Below are positions 55,901 through 64,000 of a DNA stretch of 64,000 nt, one piece after another. Position 1 is the stretch's first letter; every line of letters starts with the position of its first letter. Below the pieces are notes generated by a model. It was not told the DNA's origin and did no database searches. It saw only the letters and a program-made list of their open reading frames with translations. The stretch comes from Pseudomonas sp. MYb60 (GTDB taxonomy: Bacteria > Pseudomonadota > Gammaproteobacteria > Pseudomonadales > Pseudomonadaceae): the NCBI RefSeq assembly GCF_002979555.1, contig NZ_PCOZ01000015.1, forward strand, positions 1 to 64,000. Reading direction: 5' to 3'. Made by a program: the position numbers and the translations under genes.

Positions 55901-58683
55901 TGATCGACCTGCACCGCGAGTGCTACAACATGAGCCTGCAGCGCAAGATCGACGACGTCCACGCCACGACCATCAATCGCACGCAAATGATCACCGGCCT
56001 ACTCTGGACCTGTGTCGAATGGGTGACCGCCATCGCCACCGCGCCCTTCCCGGTGCTCAGCCTCAGCCTGGGCGGGTTGCTGGCGTTCAAGGATGCGATG
56101 CTCGCCCTTAGCGCCTACCGGCAAGGCGACAAGGACAGCGCCTTGCAACACTACATCGGCTACCTGGCCAACCTGGGGGGCGCCGTGCTGTTCGATTTTC
56201 GCCCGGCACTCAAGGGTCTCGCCCGCTCGACTGCGGTGCGCCCGTCCATCAAGACGGGCGAGCAGGCCATCGACGCGGACGCGCTCAAGCATCTCGATGC
56301 GACCCCCGCGCAAAACATGCAACCCGTGCTGTTCCAGGGGCAGCACTATTGGGCCCCATCGGCTCCGGATGCCAGGGGCCAGTATGTGCTTTACCGCCGT
56401 GACCCACTTTCTGGCCAGTTGCACTCCACTGCGCGCCTGGTCTATCGCACAGCCGACGGCCAGTGGGTGCGCTTCAGTGTCCCGGGCGGCGGCAGGAAAT
56501 ATGAACCGTTACAGCCCGATGAGAGCAGCCCCCTTACCGTGTTCGAGATAGCCCCTGAGCCCGCCCGCAACTTTCGTGCGATGCTCGAACCGGACTTTGG
56601 CAAAACACTCTCGGACAGAGGCGCCGGCTTCGGCGACAGCGCCCGACACAGCGCGTTTTTACAGGCCGCCCCACTGCGGGACGCCTATACCCGCAACGTC
56701 GAAGCGTTGACCCGCAGCGCTGACGCGTTCTACCAGGCCCTGCAACCACCCGTACCCAGGTCGGCGCTGCCCGAACTGGCGGTCGATGCCACCCACAGCG
56801 ACCTGCTCAAGGCTCTCTTTGGTGGCCAAAGACGCTTGATCATAGGGGCCGTCAACGACTCCATTGCGAGCAAACAGTTGTTGATCGAGCAACTGCCGAC
56901 ACTCGTCGAACTGGGGCTCAAGCGGTTGTACATCGAGAACCTGCCCCGCGACCTGTTCCAACGCAAACTGAATATTCTCAACAACACCGCTGCCGGCAAT
57001 AAAGCCCAGGCCTTGCGACGGCTGGAGCAACACCTTGAGCAGGTGGATCAGGCACTGGGGTTTGCACCGAATGCACCGTTCAGCTACAAAAAACTGCTGG
57101 ATGAGACACAGCGTCTGAACATCAAGATCGATGGCCTGGACGCAGCATGCTCCTACCATCTGGAGCATGTACTGAACCTTGGCAGCGAGCCGCGCCTGAT
57201 CCCGCGCAGCAGCAAACTGCGTAACGTTTACTCGCACACGGCCATTGAGCACACACGCGCCAGTCACCCCGATGAAGGCTGGATTGCGCTGGTGGATCAC
57301 ACGCGCCTTGGCACTTACGAACAGACGCCAGGGCTTGCGGCGCTGCAAAACGCCCCGGCATTACGGGTCGAGGACGCCGCGCCGGGGCAAGCGCTGGGCG
57401 TCAGGCCCGATACCAGCGGCGGCGCACAGTCGCGTGGTGACTACAGGCTGACGATGCAGACGCTCTACTACACCCGTGCCACGCCCGCGTCAGCCCCTGC
57501 CCCCACTGTGGCGCACTTCAGCGAGTTCGATATCGACCCGGAACTGCGCTTGCACCTCATGCAACTGGCAGACAGCCACCGTGGCCTGGACACCCGTTAC
57601 GGACCCACGGGCAATGACCCGCGACGCCCGGCCTTCAGCGCCTTCGTCGCCACCCGCAAGCGCCTGCACGACGCCGCCGACGCGTTTTTCGCCGATTACC
57701 TGCCGGGGGCGCGTTCCTCCCTTTCGATGCTCGACTCAGTCACCAGCGAAAAAGCGTTCATCGAAACGTTGTATCGGCACCGGTCGGGCCTGGTGCTCGG
57801 CGAATCCCACGCTGATGAGTTCAGCAAGCAATTTTTGATCAAGCACATGGAGCTGCTGCGCGACCAAGGCGTGAAAACGCTGTACGTGGAACACCTGTTC
57901 ACCGACCTGCACCAGGCCGACCTGGATACGTTCCACCGCACCACCCAGATGCCGAGAAACCTTCGAGCCTACCTGCGCGTGCAGGACAAGGGTCATATGT
58001 TCGAGTACACAGGCACCAATACCTACACCAATGTGCTGATCGCAGCGAACAAATACGGCTTGCGTATCCGGGCGCTGGATTGCGCCGCCAGCTACCATGT
58101 CAAAGGCATTCGAGGCCTTGACGGTCGCTTCACCCTCTTCAGCTACTTCGCCCATCACGTGATCAACGCCGACCAACTCGCACAAGGCGCCCACAAATGG
58201 GTGGCGTTCATGGGCAGCGGCCACACCGACCTGCATCGTCTGGTGCCAGGCATTGCGCAAATGCAGGATGCGGTGAGCCTGCATGTGCGCGACGTCGTCC
58301 CCAGCCAGGCGCGCTCGCTGCACCGCAACACGTGGGAAAGGGCAGACATTTCCGGCGGGCTGGCCCTGCGCAGCGACTTCAAGATCGAAGTCGCCAGTTC
58401 ACGCCTGCGCGCACAACCTGCCGCCCCCGTGCCGGACCGCACGCGCCTGCGCCTCAAAGGGCATTTTCTGATCGAGCGCCCTTCAAGCACGCAGACTCTG
58501 CTCGTGCACCACTCCAATACAGGGGAGATCGTCACAACACCGATTCAGATTGACGAGCAAGGCCAGTTTTTCGTTGATCGATGGGACTTCATGAAAGCGC
58601 AGCGTTTCATCTATCTGTCGCAATTGACGTCCGCCCTGGAAGCACCCGTGCCCAGGGGCATGGGTATGAAGCAACTCAACTGA
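52981..58683 (+). CDS. Dermonecrotic-toxin-like protein with tandem Tiki domains
   Basis: A 1900-residue protein without signal peptide. The N-terminal ~950 residues look like the dermonecrotic toxin N-terminal (DUF6543-type) module common in Pseudomonas. A hydrophobic segment at about 1003-1035 may insert in membranes. Two related domains follow: in the first the motif reads GAVND (1289-1293); in the second GESH (1607-1610) with a late GSGHTDLH (His1748), the Tiki/EreA/ChaN-like active-site pattern also found in Pasteurella multocida toxin. GGAG is nine bases before ATG 52981; ATG 52975 is possible. Likely a secreted or injected toxin; target unknown. Confidence 0.85.
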   Translation: MSTTQPTLEQLRNQLFEIDPGLSSQSQPPIVRSSLSIALENLSTTLATANTHFFNQARTLYQALTESDLTTIDGKALLARLKTNLNTQLQDLDDTRKVGDQGRKHFLTYTAGIRALEQEAQLKVRDLLLSPADQRMIEDCSLGPSLRPGMYALSFSYQAQNVVFAGAFVLTRQAIPRVDHMSGDEKVGPVLLFSPSRGIEAFETLRDLDQGLKTLMAQPAGREEFTRHLPVNYQHLDVAGIWPLTLQAIEGLPLFEHSYQALLDKRRLDIDLALNRADEGHCNAHQLQQALDSAIGAALPDLAARLDLRAQRLLEQAVYNSLPDWYRNAALAQRQLLGEQAQAYNQARQAFIDLIGPAATPHALARLALVERLADELDIHDLEPDQLHVLTHRQVANVGRYEQARSLVELALRGLHSGDEQAGSAFLANTTLTYAGTALTGRHAGLTPQSLLTLIQDLQPRVDFAVVQEQHLGTPEIKQAAREMLDARLVLLARIATLQGHLNAADHQRFEQLRANHHPHLRAQTVLLHGAQLKDLWVLRAEHANGQVARLLLCTPEAPGNQHFIGFDSVQACQAHILGWADTRTRLKGRTMSDYLIEQVPLRFRPKMAAFLKRLGFKPADQEHAEVTFGPSCAHTDCLDAMVVHLLDAERVDDYQHGTPLWYRSATAPDRARLTRLTEDTAGALHTYNQRPDAEANLTTFTDYVHTHARLSLNALLGRKQKDVDPDSVFAYSPKPLLGTPSAPLSYTRLYRDGYADGIGFLDEKFSASASFRGPPGVDLSKLTPQNVARSVTGTWIGERYTDEVRKRLQADHPGYAARRNATLAIVQLQMQAAALEARLQGHIASVDLAWLERAIDSLAQSASSTRTTYKVHRLCIDGEWVIGNYLFSHDDDPVLLYTPNAPDGIGFREAKLFNYLLKKIEGMQEYFCERVAVQSQPRIRAFLQAAREGLPDTINRTTPSPARHDVIDHVTPLIDLHRECYNMSLQRKIDDVHATTINRTQMITGLLWTCVEWVTAIATAPFPVLSLSLGGLLAFKDAMLALSAYRQGDKDSALQHYIGYLANLGGAVLFDFRPALKGLARSTAVRPSIKTGEQAIDADALKHLDATPAQNMQPVLFQGQHYWAPSAPDARGQYVLYRRDPLSGQLHSTARLVYRTADGQWVRFSVPGGGRKYEPLQPDESSPLTVFEIAPEPARNFRAMLEPDFGKTLSDRGAGFGDSARHSAFLQAAPLRDAYTRNVEALTRSADAFYQALQPPVPRSALPELAVDATHSDLLKALFGGQRRLIIGAVNDSIASKQLLIEQLPTLVELGLKRLYIENLPRDLFQRKLNILNNTAAGNKAQALRRLEQHLEQVDQALGFAPNAPFSYKKLLDETQRLNIKIDGLDAACSYHLEHVLNLGSEPRLIPRSSKLRNVYSHTAIEHTRASHPDEGWIALVDHTRLGTYEQTPGLAALQNAPALRVEDAAPGQALGVRPDTSGGAQSRGDYRLTMQTLYYTRATPASAPAPTVAHFSEFDIDPELRLHLMQLADSHRGLDTRYGPTGNDPRRPAFSAFVATRKRLHDAADAFFADYLPGARSSLSMLDSVTSEKAFIETLYRHRSGLVLGESHADEFSKQFLIKHMELLRDQGVKTLYVEHLFTDLHQADLDTFHRTTQMPRNLRAYLRVQDKGHMFEYTGTNTYTNVLIAANKYGLRIRALDCAASYHVKGIRGLDGRFTLFSYFAHHVINADQLAQGAHKWVAFMGSGHTDLHRLVPGIAQMQDAVSLHVRDVVPSQARSLHRNTWERADISGGLALRSDFKIEVASSRLRAQPAAPVPDRTRLRLKGHFLIERPSSTQTLLVHHSNTGEIVTTPIQIDEQGQFFVDRWDFMKAQRFIYLSQLTSALEAPVPRGMGMKQLN

Positions 58684-58838
58684 CGCCAGCGGTTGTCGCA
58701 CCGAGGCCCGTTCATCGGACCTCGGCGCATCCCACTTCAGAATGCTGCCCCCCCGCCGATAAACACCCACACCTTCAGGCTGGCCTCAAAAACAACTATC
58801 GCCCAGCACATCACCATCATTTTATTGCGGAGCATTCG

Positions 58839-60758
58839 ATGAACAGCTGGTTCGGTAACATCAGCGTCAACCTCAAGCTTGGCCTGGGCTTCGGTCTGGT
58901 GCTGGTCCTCACTTCAATCCTGGCCCTCACCGGCTGGACCAGCCTGGGCGGCCTGATCGATCGCAGCAACTGGATGAGCGATATCACCCAGCTCAACGCG
59001 TCGCTGACCAAACTGCGCATCGTGCGCCTGCAGTACATGCTCGCCAACGGCGACGAAGCCGTGGCGCAGAACGTACAGACCAACCTGGATGCCTTCGCGG
59101 CCCAGCAACAAAAACTGCTGGACACCTTCAAGAGCCCGGAGAACCTGAAGCTGCTCAACGAGCAGAAAGCGGTCATCGGTGCTTACCAGCAATCACTGAA
59201 CAAAATGCGTGAGGCCTACCGCAACGGCAATGCCTCGCGCCTGTTGATGGGCGACAAGGCTGACATCGCCAACGCTCAGATTGACGCGCTGGAAAACAGC
59301 GTGAAGCAAATGCCTGACAGTGCCGAGCACCTGGCCCAGTTCCAGGCCGTGGCTGACGCCAAGATGCAATTCCAGCTGGCGCGCTACGAAGTGCGCGGTT
59401 ACACCGGCAACGTCAGCCCGGACACTGAAGCCCGCGCTGCCGCACAAATCGAAAAAACCATCGATGGATTGAAAAAACTCAGCGCCGCCTTCGGCACCAG
59501 CCAGCAAAGCGCACTGACTGCGCTGGAATCGGCACTGGGTGCCTACCGCACGGCCGTGCAGAACTACAAAGCCGCCAACGCCAACATCGTTGCCGCCCGC
59601 GCCGAAATGACCACCCAGGGTGCCGACATCGTCACCATCAGCGACAAGCTTTACGAAATCCAGCTTGAACGCCGCGACGCCGAAAGCGCCCAGGCCCGCA
59701 GCCTGCAATTGATCAGCACCTTGCTGGCGCTGCTGGTGGGTGTCATCGCTGCCTGGGTCATCACGCGCCAGATCACCCGCCCGATCCAGGAAACCCTGGC
59801 CGTGGTGGAACGCATTGCCTCCGGCGATTTGAGCCATAACATTCAGGTCACGCGTCGCGATGAACTGGGCGTGTTGCAACAAGGCATCCAGCGCATGGGC
59901 ACCACCTTGCGTGAATTGATCAGCGGTATTCGCGATGGCGTGACGCAGATCGCCAGCGCCGCCGAAGAGCTGTCGGCCGTGACCGAGCAGACCAGCGCCG
60001 GCGTGAACAGCCAGAAGATCGAAACCGATCAGGTCGCCACCGCGATGCACGAAATGACCGCCACCGTGCAGGAAGTGGCGCGCAACGCCGAGCAGGCCTC
60101 CCAGGCCGCTGCCGACGCCGACGGCCAAGCCCGCGCCGGTGACAAAGTGGTCGCCGAAGCCATCGCCCAGATCGAGCGTCTGGCCGCTGAAGTGGCGCGC
60201 TCCACCGACGCGATGAGCCACCTGCAACAAGAGAGCAACAAGATCGGCAGCGTGATGGACGTGATCAAGGCCGTGGCCGAGCAGACCAACTTGCTGGCCC
60301 TCAACGCGGCCATCGAAGCAGCACGTGCCGGTGAAGCCGGTCGCGGGTTTGCCGTGGTGGCCGATGAAGTGCGCGGCCTGGCCCAGCGTACGCAGAAATC
60401 CACCGAAGAAATCGAAGGCCTGGTGGCCGGTCTGCAAAATGGCACCCAGCAAGTGGCCAATGTGATGAACAACAGCCGCAGCCTCACCGACAGCAGCGTC
60501 GAGCTGACACGCAAGGCCGGGACCTCACTGGAAAACATCACCCGTACCGTGTCGAATATCCAGTCGATGAACCAGCAGATTGCAGCGGCGGCAGAGCAAC
60601 AAAGCGCCGTCGCCGAAGAGATCAGCCGCAGTATCGTGAATGTGCGCGATGTGTCGGAGCAAACGGCTACGGCCAGTGACGAGACGGCTAAATCCAGCGT
60701 TGAGCTGGCGCGCCTGGGCAGCCAGTTGCAGCAGATGGTCAGCCACTTCCGGGTGTAA
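58839..60758 (+). CDS. Methyl-accepting chemotaxis protein, HBM sensor
   Basis: A 639-residue chemoreceptor. First membrane helix at about 13-33, a large all-helical periplasmic sensor (about 45-285, helical bimodular type as in McpS), second membrane helix at about 290-310, HAMP, and the signalling tip EQTNLLALNAAIEAARAG. Start at 58839 fits the membrane helix; the longer frame is rejected. HBM receptors bind organic acids in known cases; this ligand is unknown. It lies between two toxin loci and ends at a terminator. Confidence 0.94.
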   Translation: MNSWFGNISVNLKLGLGFGLVLVLTSILALTGWTSLGGLIDRSNWMSDITQLNASLTKLRIVRLQYMLANGDEAVAQNVQTNLDAFAAQQQKLLDTFKSPENLKLLNEQKAVIGAYQQSLNKMREAYRNGNASRLLMGDKADIANAQIDALENSVKQMPDSAEHLAQFQAVADAKMQFQLARYEVRGYTGNVSPDTEARAAAQIEKTIDGLKKLSAAFGTSQQSALTALESALGAYRTAVQNYKAANANIVAARAEMTTQGADIVTISDKLYEIQLERRDAESAQARSLQLISTLLALLVGVIAAWVITRQITRPIQETLAVVERIASGDLSHNIQVTRRDELGVLQQGIQRMGTTLRELISGIRDGVTQIASAAEELSAVTEQTSAGVNSQKIETDQVATAMHEMTATVQEVARNAEQASQAAADADGQARAGDKVVAEAIAQIERLAAEVARSTDAMSHLQQESNKIGSVMDVIKAVAEQTNLLALNAAIEAARAGEAGRGFAVVADEVRGLAQRTQKSTEEIEGLVAGLQNGTQQVANVMNNSRSLTDSSVELTRKAGTSLENITRTVSNIQSMNQQIAAAAEQQSAVAEEISRSIVNVRDVSEQTATASDETAKSSVELARLGSQLQQMVSHFRV

Positions 60759-60775
60759 TACTCACCCGTTCATAC

Positions 60776-60807
60776 CGACAGGCCTCGTTCGCAGGCCTGT
60801 CGCTTTT
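60776..60807 (+). terminator. Rho-independent terminator of the chemoreceptor gene
   Basis: Perfect 10-base stem CGACAGGCCT / AGGCCTGTCG with a 7-base loop, then CTTTT. It separates the receptor from the Tc toxin genes. Confidence 0.82.
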
Positions 60808-60933
60808 CCCCCCATACCTGTCGAACTCTCCCGAGCGGCACAGTCCTCCTGGCCGACCGAGCGCCCAGTATTGCCCATGCTAGCGTGAGCTACGCCTCGG
60901 CAATGGCTGCGGATATTCAGGAGATCCAGCACT

Positions 60934-63606
60934 ATGGAGCTGCAACAGCCCCCTTCTTCAAAGCAACCACTCACACTCACCGACCCGACCCGCGACGACT
61001 CGGGCCATGGCACCGCCTATACCACTTTGTTCGAGGAAGACTGGAACAGTCTGTGTACACCGTCTTCCATCGCGGCAATCGACGGCCCGGTCGCCTATCT
61101 GCACACGCTCTATCAGTTCGCCTTGAGCCTGGAGTCCAGCGGCAAGGGCGATCGGGATAAAGTGACCCTCGACAGTCGGCGGCCCGACCTCAAGACGATG
61201 CAGATTGATGCCCAAAGCCTCACTGCGCTGGTTTCCCAACTGTCGATACTCAATGAAACCCTGACCCATCAGCTGGAAAACCACTTGGCAACGGCCCCCG
61301 ATGCATTCAAAGGGCTGTCGATCAATGAAGCGCTCAAGCACCACTATTATCCATACTTGCTGCCTTTCGATCGGGCTCACCTGCAATGTCAGTTGTGCCT
61401 GGTTGCCGACAAGCCTGTCCTGGGCGAACTCAACTACCGCATCAGTTTGACGCTACCGCTCAGCCAAAATGCCCAGAATAAATACGGCGTGGTCTTGCAG
61501 GAAGCCAAGGAGGCGCAGTTGCTGCTGTCGGGGCTCAGCCCGTCTCAGCAGGCTTTGCTGACAGCCTCCTTTGAGGGGCCGCACACAAGGGGGTCGCCAC
61601 AGCGCGCCGGTTTTTTCAGACAATTCTATGGCGCCGAAGAAAGCGCTTTGCACCCCCTCAAGACTTGGCTGGCGCACACGCAATTATCGACGGACCAAGC
61701 CCAGGCACTCATCGCGCGCGGGCAGTATCTGCCTCGACGGTCACACAACATCGCCAACGGCTCAGTTCTACTCGGCGCGCGCTATGTCAACGGCCACGCT
61801 CAGCCTGAGGGCCAACTGGACTTTAGCTCGCCACCGAGTGCCGGGGTTCGCCTGCTCAATACCTCGTTCAACCGTTTCGAGCGCCTGCACCGGATGATCC
61901 GCCTACAGCGCTGGTTGCAAGTGCCGTTCGATGAACTGGACACCCTGTTATGGAGTGTCATGCAACGGGAACAACCCGGCGACGGGGAGTTTGCGATCAC
62001 TCCCAACAGCCTGCGGGCACTCGGTGTCTGGCGCTACCTGGATCGACACCATGGACTGCCCATCGAGGCATTCGCGGCGATCCTGCACGAACTGCCGACA
62101 GACGCACCGAGTCATCGTTTATCGCTTTACGATCTGGTGTTCAACGTATCCGAACTGGTCACTGCACCTCTACTCGATAGCCGCACGCCTCTGACGCTGA
62201 CAGTCGATGACCCAGAGCAGGCCTCACTTCGACAATGGTTGTGCGCCGGGTTGCACGTTCAGGATGCGCCCGACGCCTTGCAGTGGCTGATCACTCAAGC
62301 AAATCACTACCTGCCGGGCGCCCCTGCGACCCTGACAGTGCTTTCTTCGCTGTACCGCCAGGCGCGCATCGCTGCGCTGTTCAATCTGTCGATACGCGAC
62401 AGCCATTTTGTCGCGCACTTACTGGCTGGCGAAGCCTACACCCGTCAGTTGGTCGCGCCGACCCTGCGCGATAGTGGTTCGAATGCTCCGCCAGACCTGC
62501 TGGACGTACTCATGCAAATGGACTGGCTGACCCGTTGGCTCAAACACAGCCAGCAGTCGGTGGCAGATCTGCGCCGGCGTTTGCTCATGGATGACCACGC
62601 ACAGACGCCGAAGGTGCGAATCAGGCTAGAACACCTTCACTCACTGGTGGAGCTGATCGGCAGTGGCCTGCTCATGCCGTCAGACATCGAGGACCTGCAA
62701 CTGCCGCAACCCGAACCTCAAACCGCGAAGTCACCCATCCGCTGGCACGCCTTTATCGTTAAGGGCTTGCTCCACAGTTATCCCCAGCTTCCAGAAAATA
62801 AAATTCCGCGTGAAATGCCTGCACGCATGGTCAACCAGCTTGACAGCCTCGTCCTGAGCCTCGACCCCAACACCGACGCGGAGCTCAAGCATGACGCCAA
62901 GACGGCATTGAACAAAAAGCTGGCTGAGTTCTATCAACAGTTGAGTCCCCTCAAGGCAAAGTTCGCTGCGCTGTTCAATGATTCGGCTTCGTCCTATGAC
63001 CCCGAGCTTCTGAGCCTGTTGCTCAAGCACACGTCGCGCCTGCTCGCCCAGGCCAGCGAAGCCGCAACACCTGGCCCACTGCTTGGCACCTTGATGCTGA
63101 TGCTGCCCGACGCCGAAACCCTGCTGGAGCTGCCCGTGGGGCGGGACGTGTTGCATCGTTTTCTGCTCAACCCGCATTGGCTGGACAGCGACTTGAAAGC
63201 TGGCGCGCCGCTGCCTTTGAGCGTGAAAACGCTGTACCTGTTGCAACGTTTCCAGCACGCGCGCAGAACCTATGGCCTCGACGAAGAGGCCTTGCTCGAC
63301 TATCTGCATCTGGCCAATAAAGCCGCCATCAGCGCTGCTGACGCTGACCTTCGGCCCCAGGCGACCGATCGCTTGGCAGCCCTGCTCGGCTGGGCCGCCA
63401 GCGAAGTCGACGTATTGATACAGCGCACCCCCACGCGCGAAGCCTGCACCGTGGCACACCTGGACTGGCTGATGCGCTGCCAGGAAAACGCCCGGGCCAC
63501 CGGCCTCTCAGCCAGCACCCTGCTCTTGGCCACCGACCTGAGTGGCCAGGTCTCCAGCAACGCCTGGGATCAAGTGGCAGGCGCCCTGATCGCCGCCGCT
63601 CAATAA
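60934..63606 (+). CDS. Tc toxin A-component, N-terminal part (TccA/TcaA-like)
   Basis: An 890-residue protein resembling the first half of Tc insecticidal toxin A subunits. The VRP1/SpvA-like segment is clear: LFEEDWNSLCTPSSIAAI, GPVAYLHTLYQFAL, then LDSRRPDLKTMQID. The rest is mostly helical shell. AGGAG lies ten bases before the ATG. The next gene begins 33 bases later with the following part of the A subunit, so the pair matches the split TccA/TccB or TcaA/TcaB arrangement. No TcB or TcC gene is inside the window. Confidence 0.88.
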   Translation: MELQQPPSSKQPLTLTDPTRDDSGHGTAYTTLFEEDWNSLCTPSSIAAIDGPVAYLHTLYQFALSLESSGKGDRDKVTLDSRRPDLKTMQIDAQSLTALVSQLSILNETLTHQLENHLATAPDAFKGLSINEALKHHYYPYLLPFDRAHLQCQLCLVADKPVLGELNYRISLTLPLSQNAQNKYGVVLQEAKEAQLLLSGLSPSQQALLTASFEGPHTRGSPQRAGFFRQFYGAEESALHPLKTWLAHTQLSTDQAQALIARGQYLPRRSHNIANGSVLLGARYVNGHAQPEGQLDFSSPPSAGVRLLNTSFNRFERLHRMIRLQRWLQVPFDELDTLLWSVMQREQPGDGEFAITPNSLRALGVWRYLDRHHGLPIEAFAAILHELPTDAPSHRLSLYDLVFNVSELVTAPLLDSRTPLTLTVDDPEQASLRQWLCAGLHVQDAPDALQWLITQANHYLPGAPATLTVLSSLYRQARIAALFNLSIRDSHFVAHLLAGEAYTRQLVAPTLRDSGSNAPPDLLDVLMQMDWLTRWLKHSQQSVADLRRRLLMDDHAQTPKVRIRLEHLHSLVELIGSGLLMPSDIEDLQLPQPEPQTAKSPIRWHAFIVKGLLHSYPQLPENKIPREMPARMVNQLDSLVLSLDPNTDAELKHDAKTALNKKLAEFYQQLSPLKAKFAALFNDSASSYDPELLSLLLKHTSRLLAQASEAATPGPLLGTLMLMLPDAETLLELPVGRDVLHRFLLNPHWLDSDLKAGAPLPLSVKTLYLLQRFQHARRTYGLDEEALLDYLHLANKAAISAADADLRPQATDRLAALLGWAASEVDVLIQRTPTREACTVAHLDWLMRCQENARATGLSASTLLLATDLSGQVSSNAWDQVAGALIAAAQ

Positions 63607-63639
63607 CTCCGTTTCTCTCGACAGGCTCAAGGAATGACC

Positions 63640-64000
63640 ATGTCTCCTGCACTCAATCAAATTCTTGCTGAACGTCAGCGCGACGCAATGGTGGCGTTCT
63701 ACCTGGCCAAGGTCATGCCCCTCAACCGTTCCAACCACGCGCCGGTAACCGCAGACCATCTCTACACCCATTGGCTGCTGGACCCGCACGTCAGCCCGGT
63801 CGTTACCACCACCCGCATTGCCTGCGCAATTGCCAGTGTGCAGCAGTACCTGCACAACCTGCTCCAAGGGCTGGAGCCCGGGTATGAAACGCGCGGCCCC
63901 AGTGCGGCCGACGAAGCCCAGTGGCGTGACCGTCTGCAGTCCTACTCGCTGTGGCGCGCACACCAGCAAGTGCACAACGACCCGGTCAGCTTCCTCGACC
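63640..64000 (+). CDS. Tc toxin A-component, second part, cut by window edge
   Basis: The first 120 codons of a gene that continues past the window. ATG at 63640 has AAGGA six bases upstream (a second ATG at 63634 overlaps it in frame). The protein MSPALNQILAERQRDAMVAFY ... ADHLYTHWLLDPHVSP ... RIACAIASVQQYLHNLLQGLEPG matches the segment preceding the neuraminidase-like domain of Tc A subunits. It would form the rest of the pore and shell with the 60934 product. Confidence 0.85.
   Translation, partial: MSPALNQILAERQRDAMVAFYLAKVMPLNRSNHAPVTADHLYTHWLLDPHVSPVVTTTRIACAIASVQQYLHNLLQGLEPGYETRGPSAADEAQWRDRLQSYSLWRAHQQVHNDPVSFLD

Noticed and set aside
59193..60452. Minus-strand 419-codon frame under the chemoreceptor
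   Set aside because: Shadow frame; the plus strand has the full chemoreceptor signalling domain.
63508..63975. Minus-strand frame at the right edge
   Set aside because: It is antisense to the truncated Tc toxin gene that starts at 63640, which has a ribosome site and a recognisable protein.

Overview
The window reads as a chromosomal segment of a fluorescent pseudomonad (Pseudomonas fluorescens group). The evidence is the high GC content, the rplU-rpmA-obgE-proB block lying head-to-head with ispB, the cyoABCDE operon, an hmp/norR (fhp/fhpR-like) pair, and many short palindromic REP-type repeats ending genes. Coding density is high. I saw no tRNA, rRNA, CRISPR array, insertion sequence or prophage.

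Layout. 0.2-4 kb: small envelope and housekeeping proteins (two lipoproteins, a LysE-type exporter, a PH-domain protein, a cytochrome c). 4-7.5 kb: a red-light sensing module made of a CheY-like receiver, a biliverdin-producing heme oxygenase and a bacteriophytochrome kinase; the last two overlap by ATGA. 7.6-14.2 kb: a PhoD-like phosphatase, an amino-acid binding protein, a class III aminotransferase, an unknown protein and an exported (Tat) PLP aminotransferase. 14.3-19.2 kb: cytochrome bo3 operon cyoABCDE. 20-23.5 kb: dsbB, flavohemoglobin hmp and its divergent sigma54 activator. 23.5-35 kb: an EamA exporter facing an AraC regulator, a MalT-type LuxR regulator, a DUF1302-DUF1329 operon behind a sigma54-type promoter, an SDR dehydrogenase, an aldolase-hydrolase pair and a flavodoxin.

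35.3-40.6 kb: a probable blue-light locus. A short LOV protein, a PilZ-like protein and a MerR regulator with a CarH/LitR-like C-terminal domain (its cobalamin-binding motif degraded) sit next to an ABM-type protein and the pterin genes folM-folE-folX. DUF1244 and HopJ-family genes follow. 40.6-52.8 kb: conserved core (trxB, cysZ, a GT4 glycosyltransferase, an old yellow enzyme, glutathione peroxidase, creA, proB, obgE, rpmA, rplU, ispB, a PhnA-like protein, a Fur-box gene, fklB).

52.9-64 kb: a toxin islet. It holds a 1900-residue dermonecrotic-toxin-like protein whose C-terminal half carries two tandem Tiki/EreA-like domains (one with its catalytic motif lost), a chemoreceptor, and the first two genes of an insecticidal Tc toxin A component split over two reading frames; the second runs off the right edge of the window.

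Functions are assigned from motifs and gene order read by eye. No database search was run.
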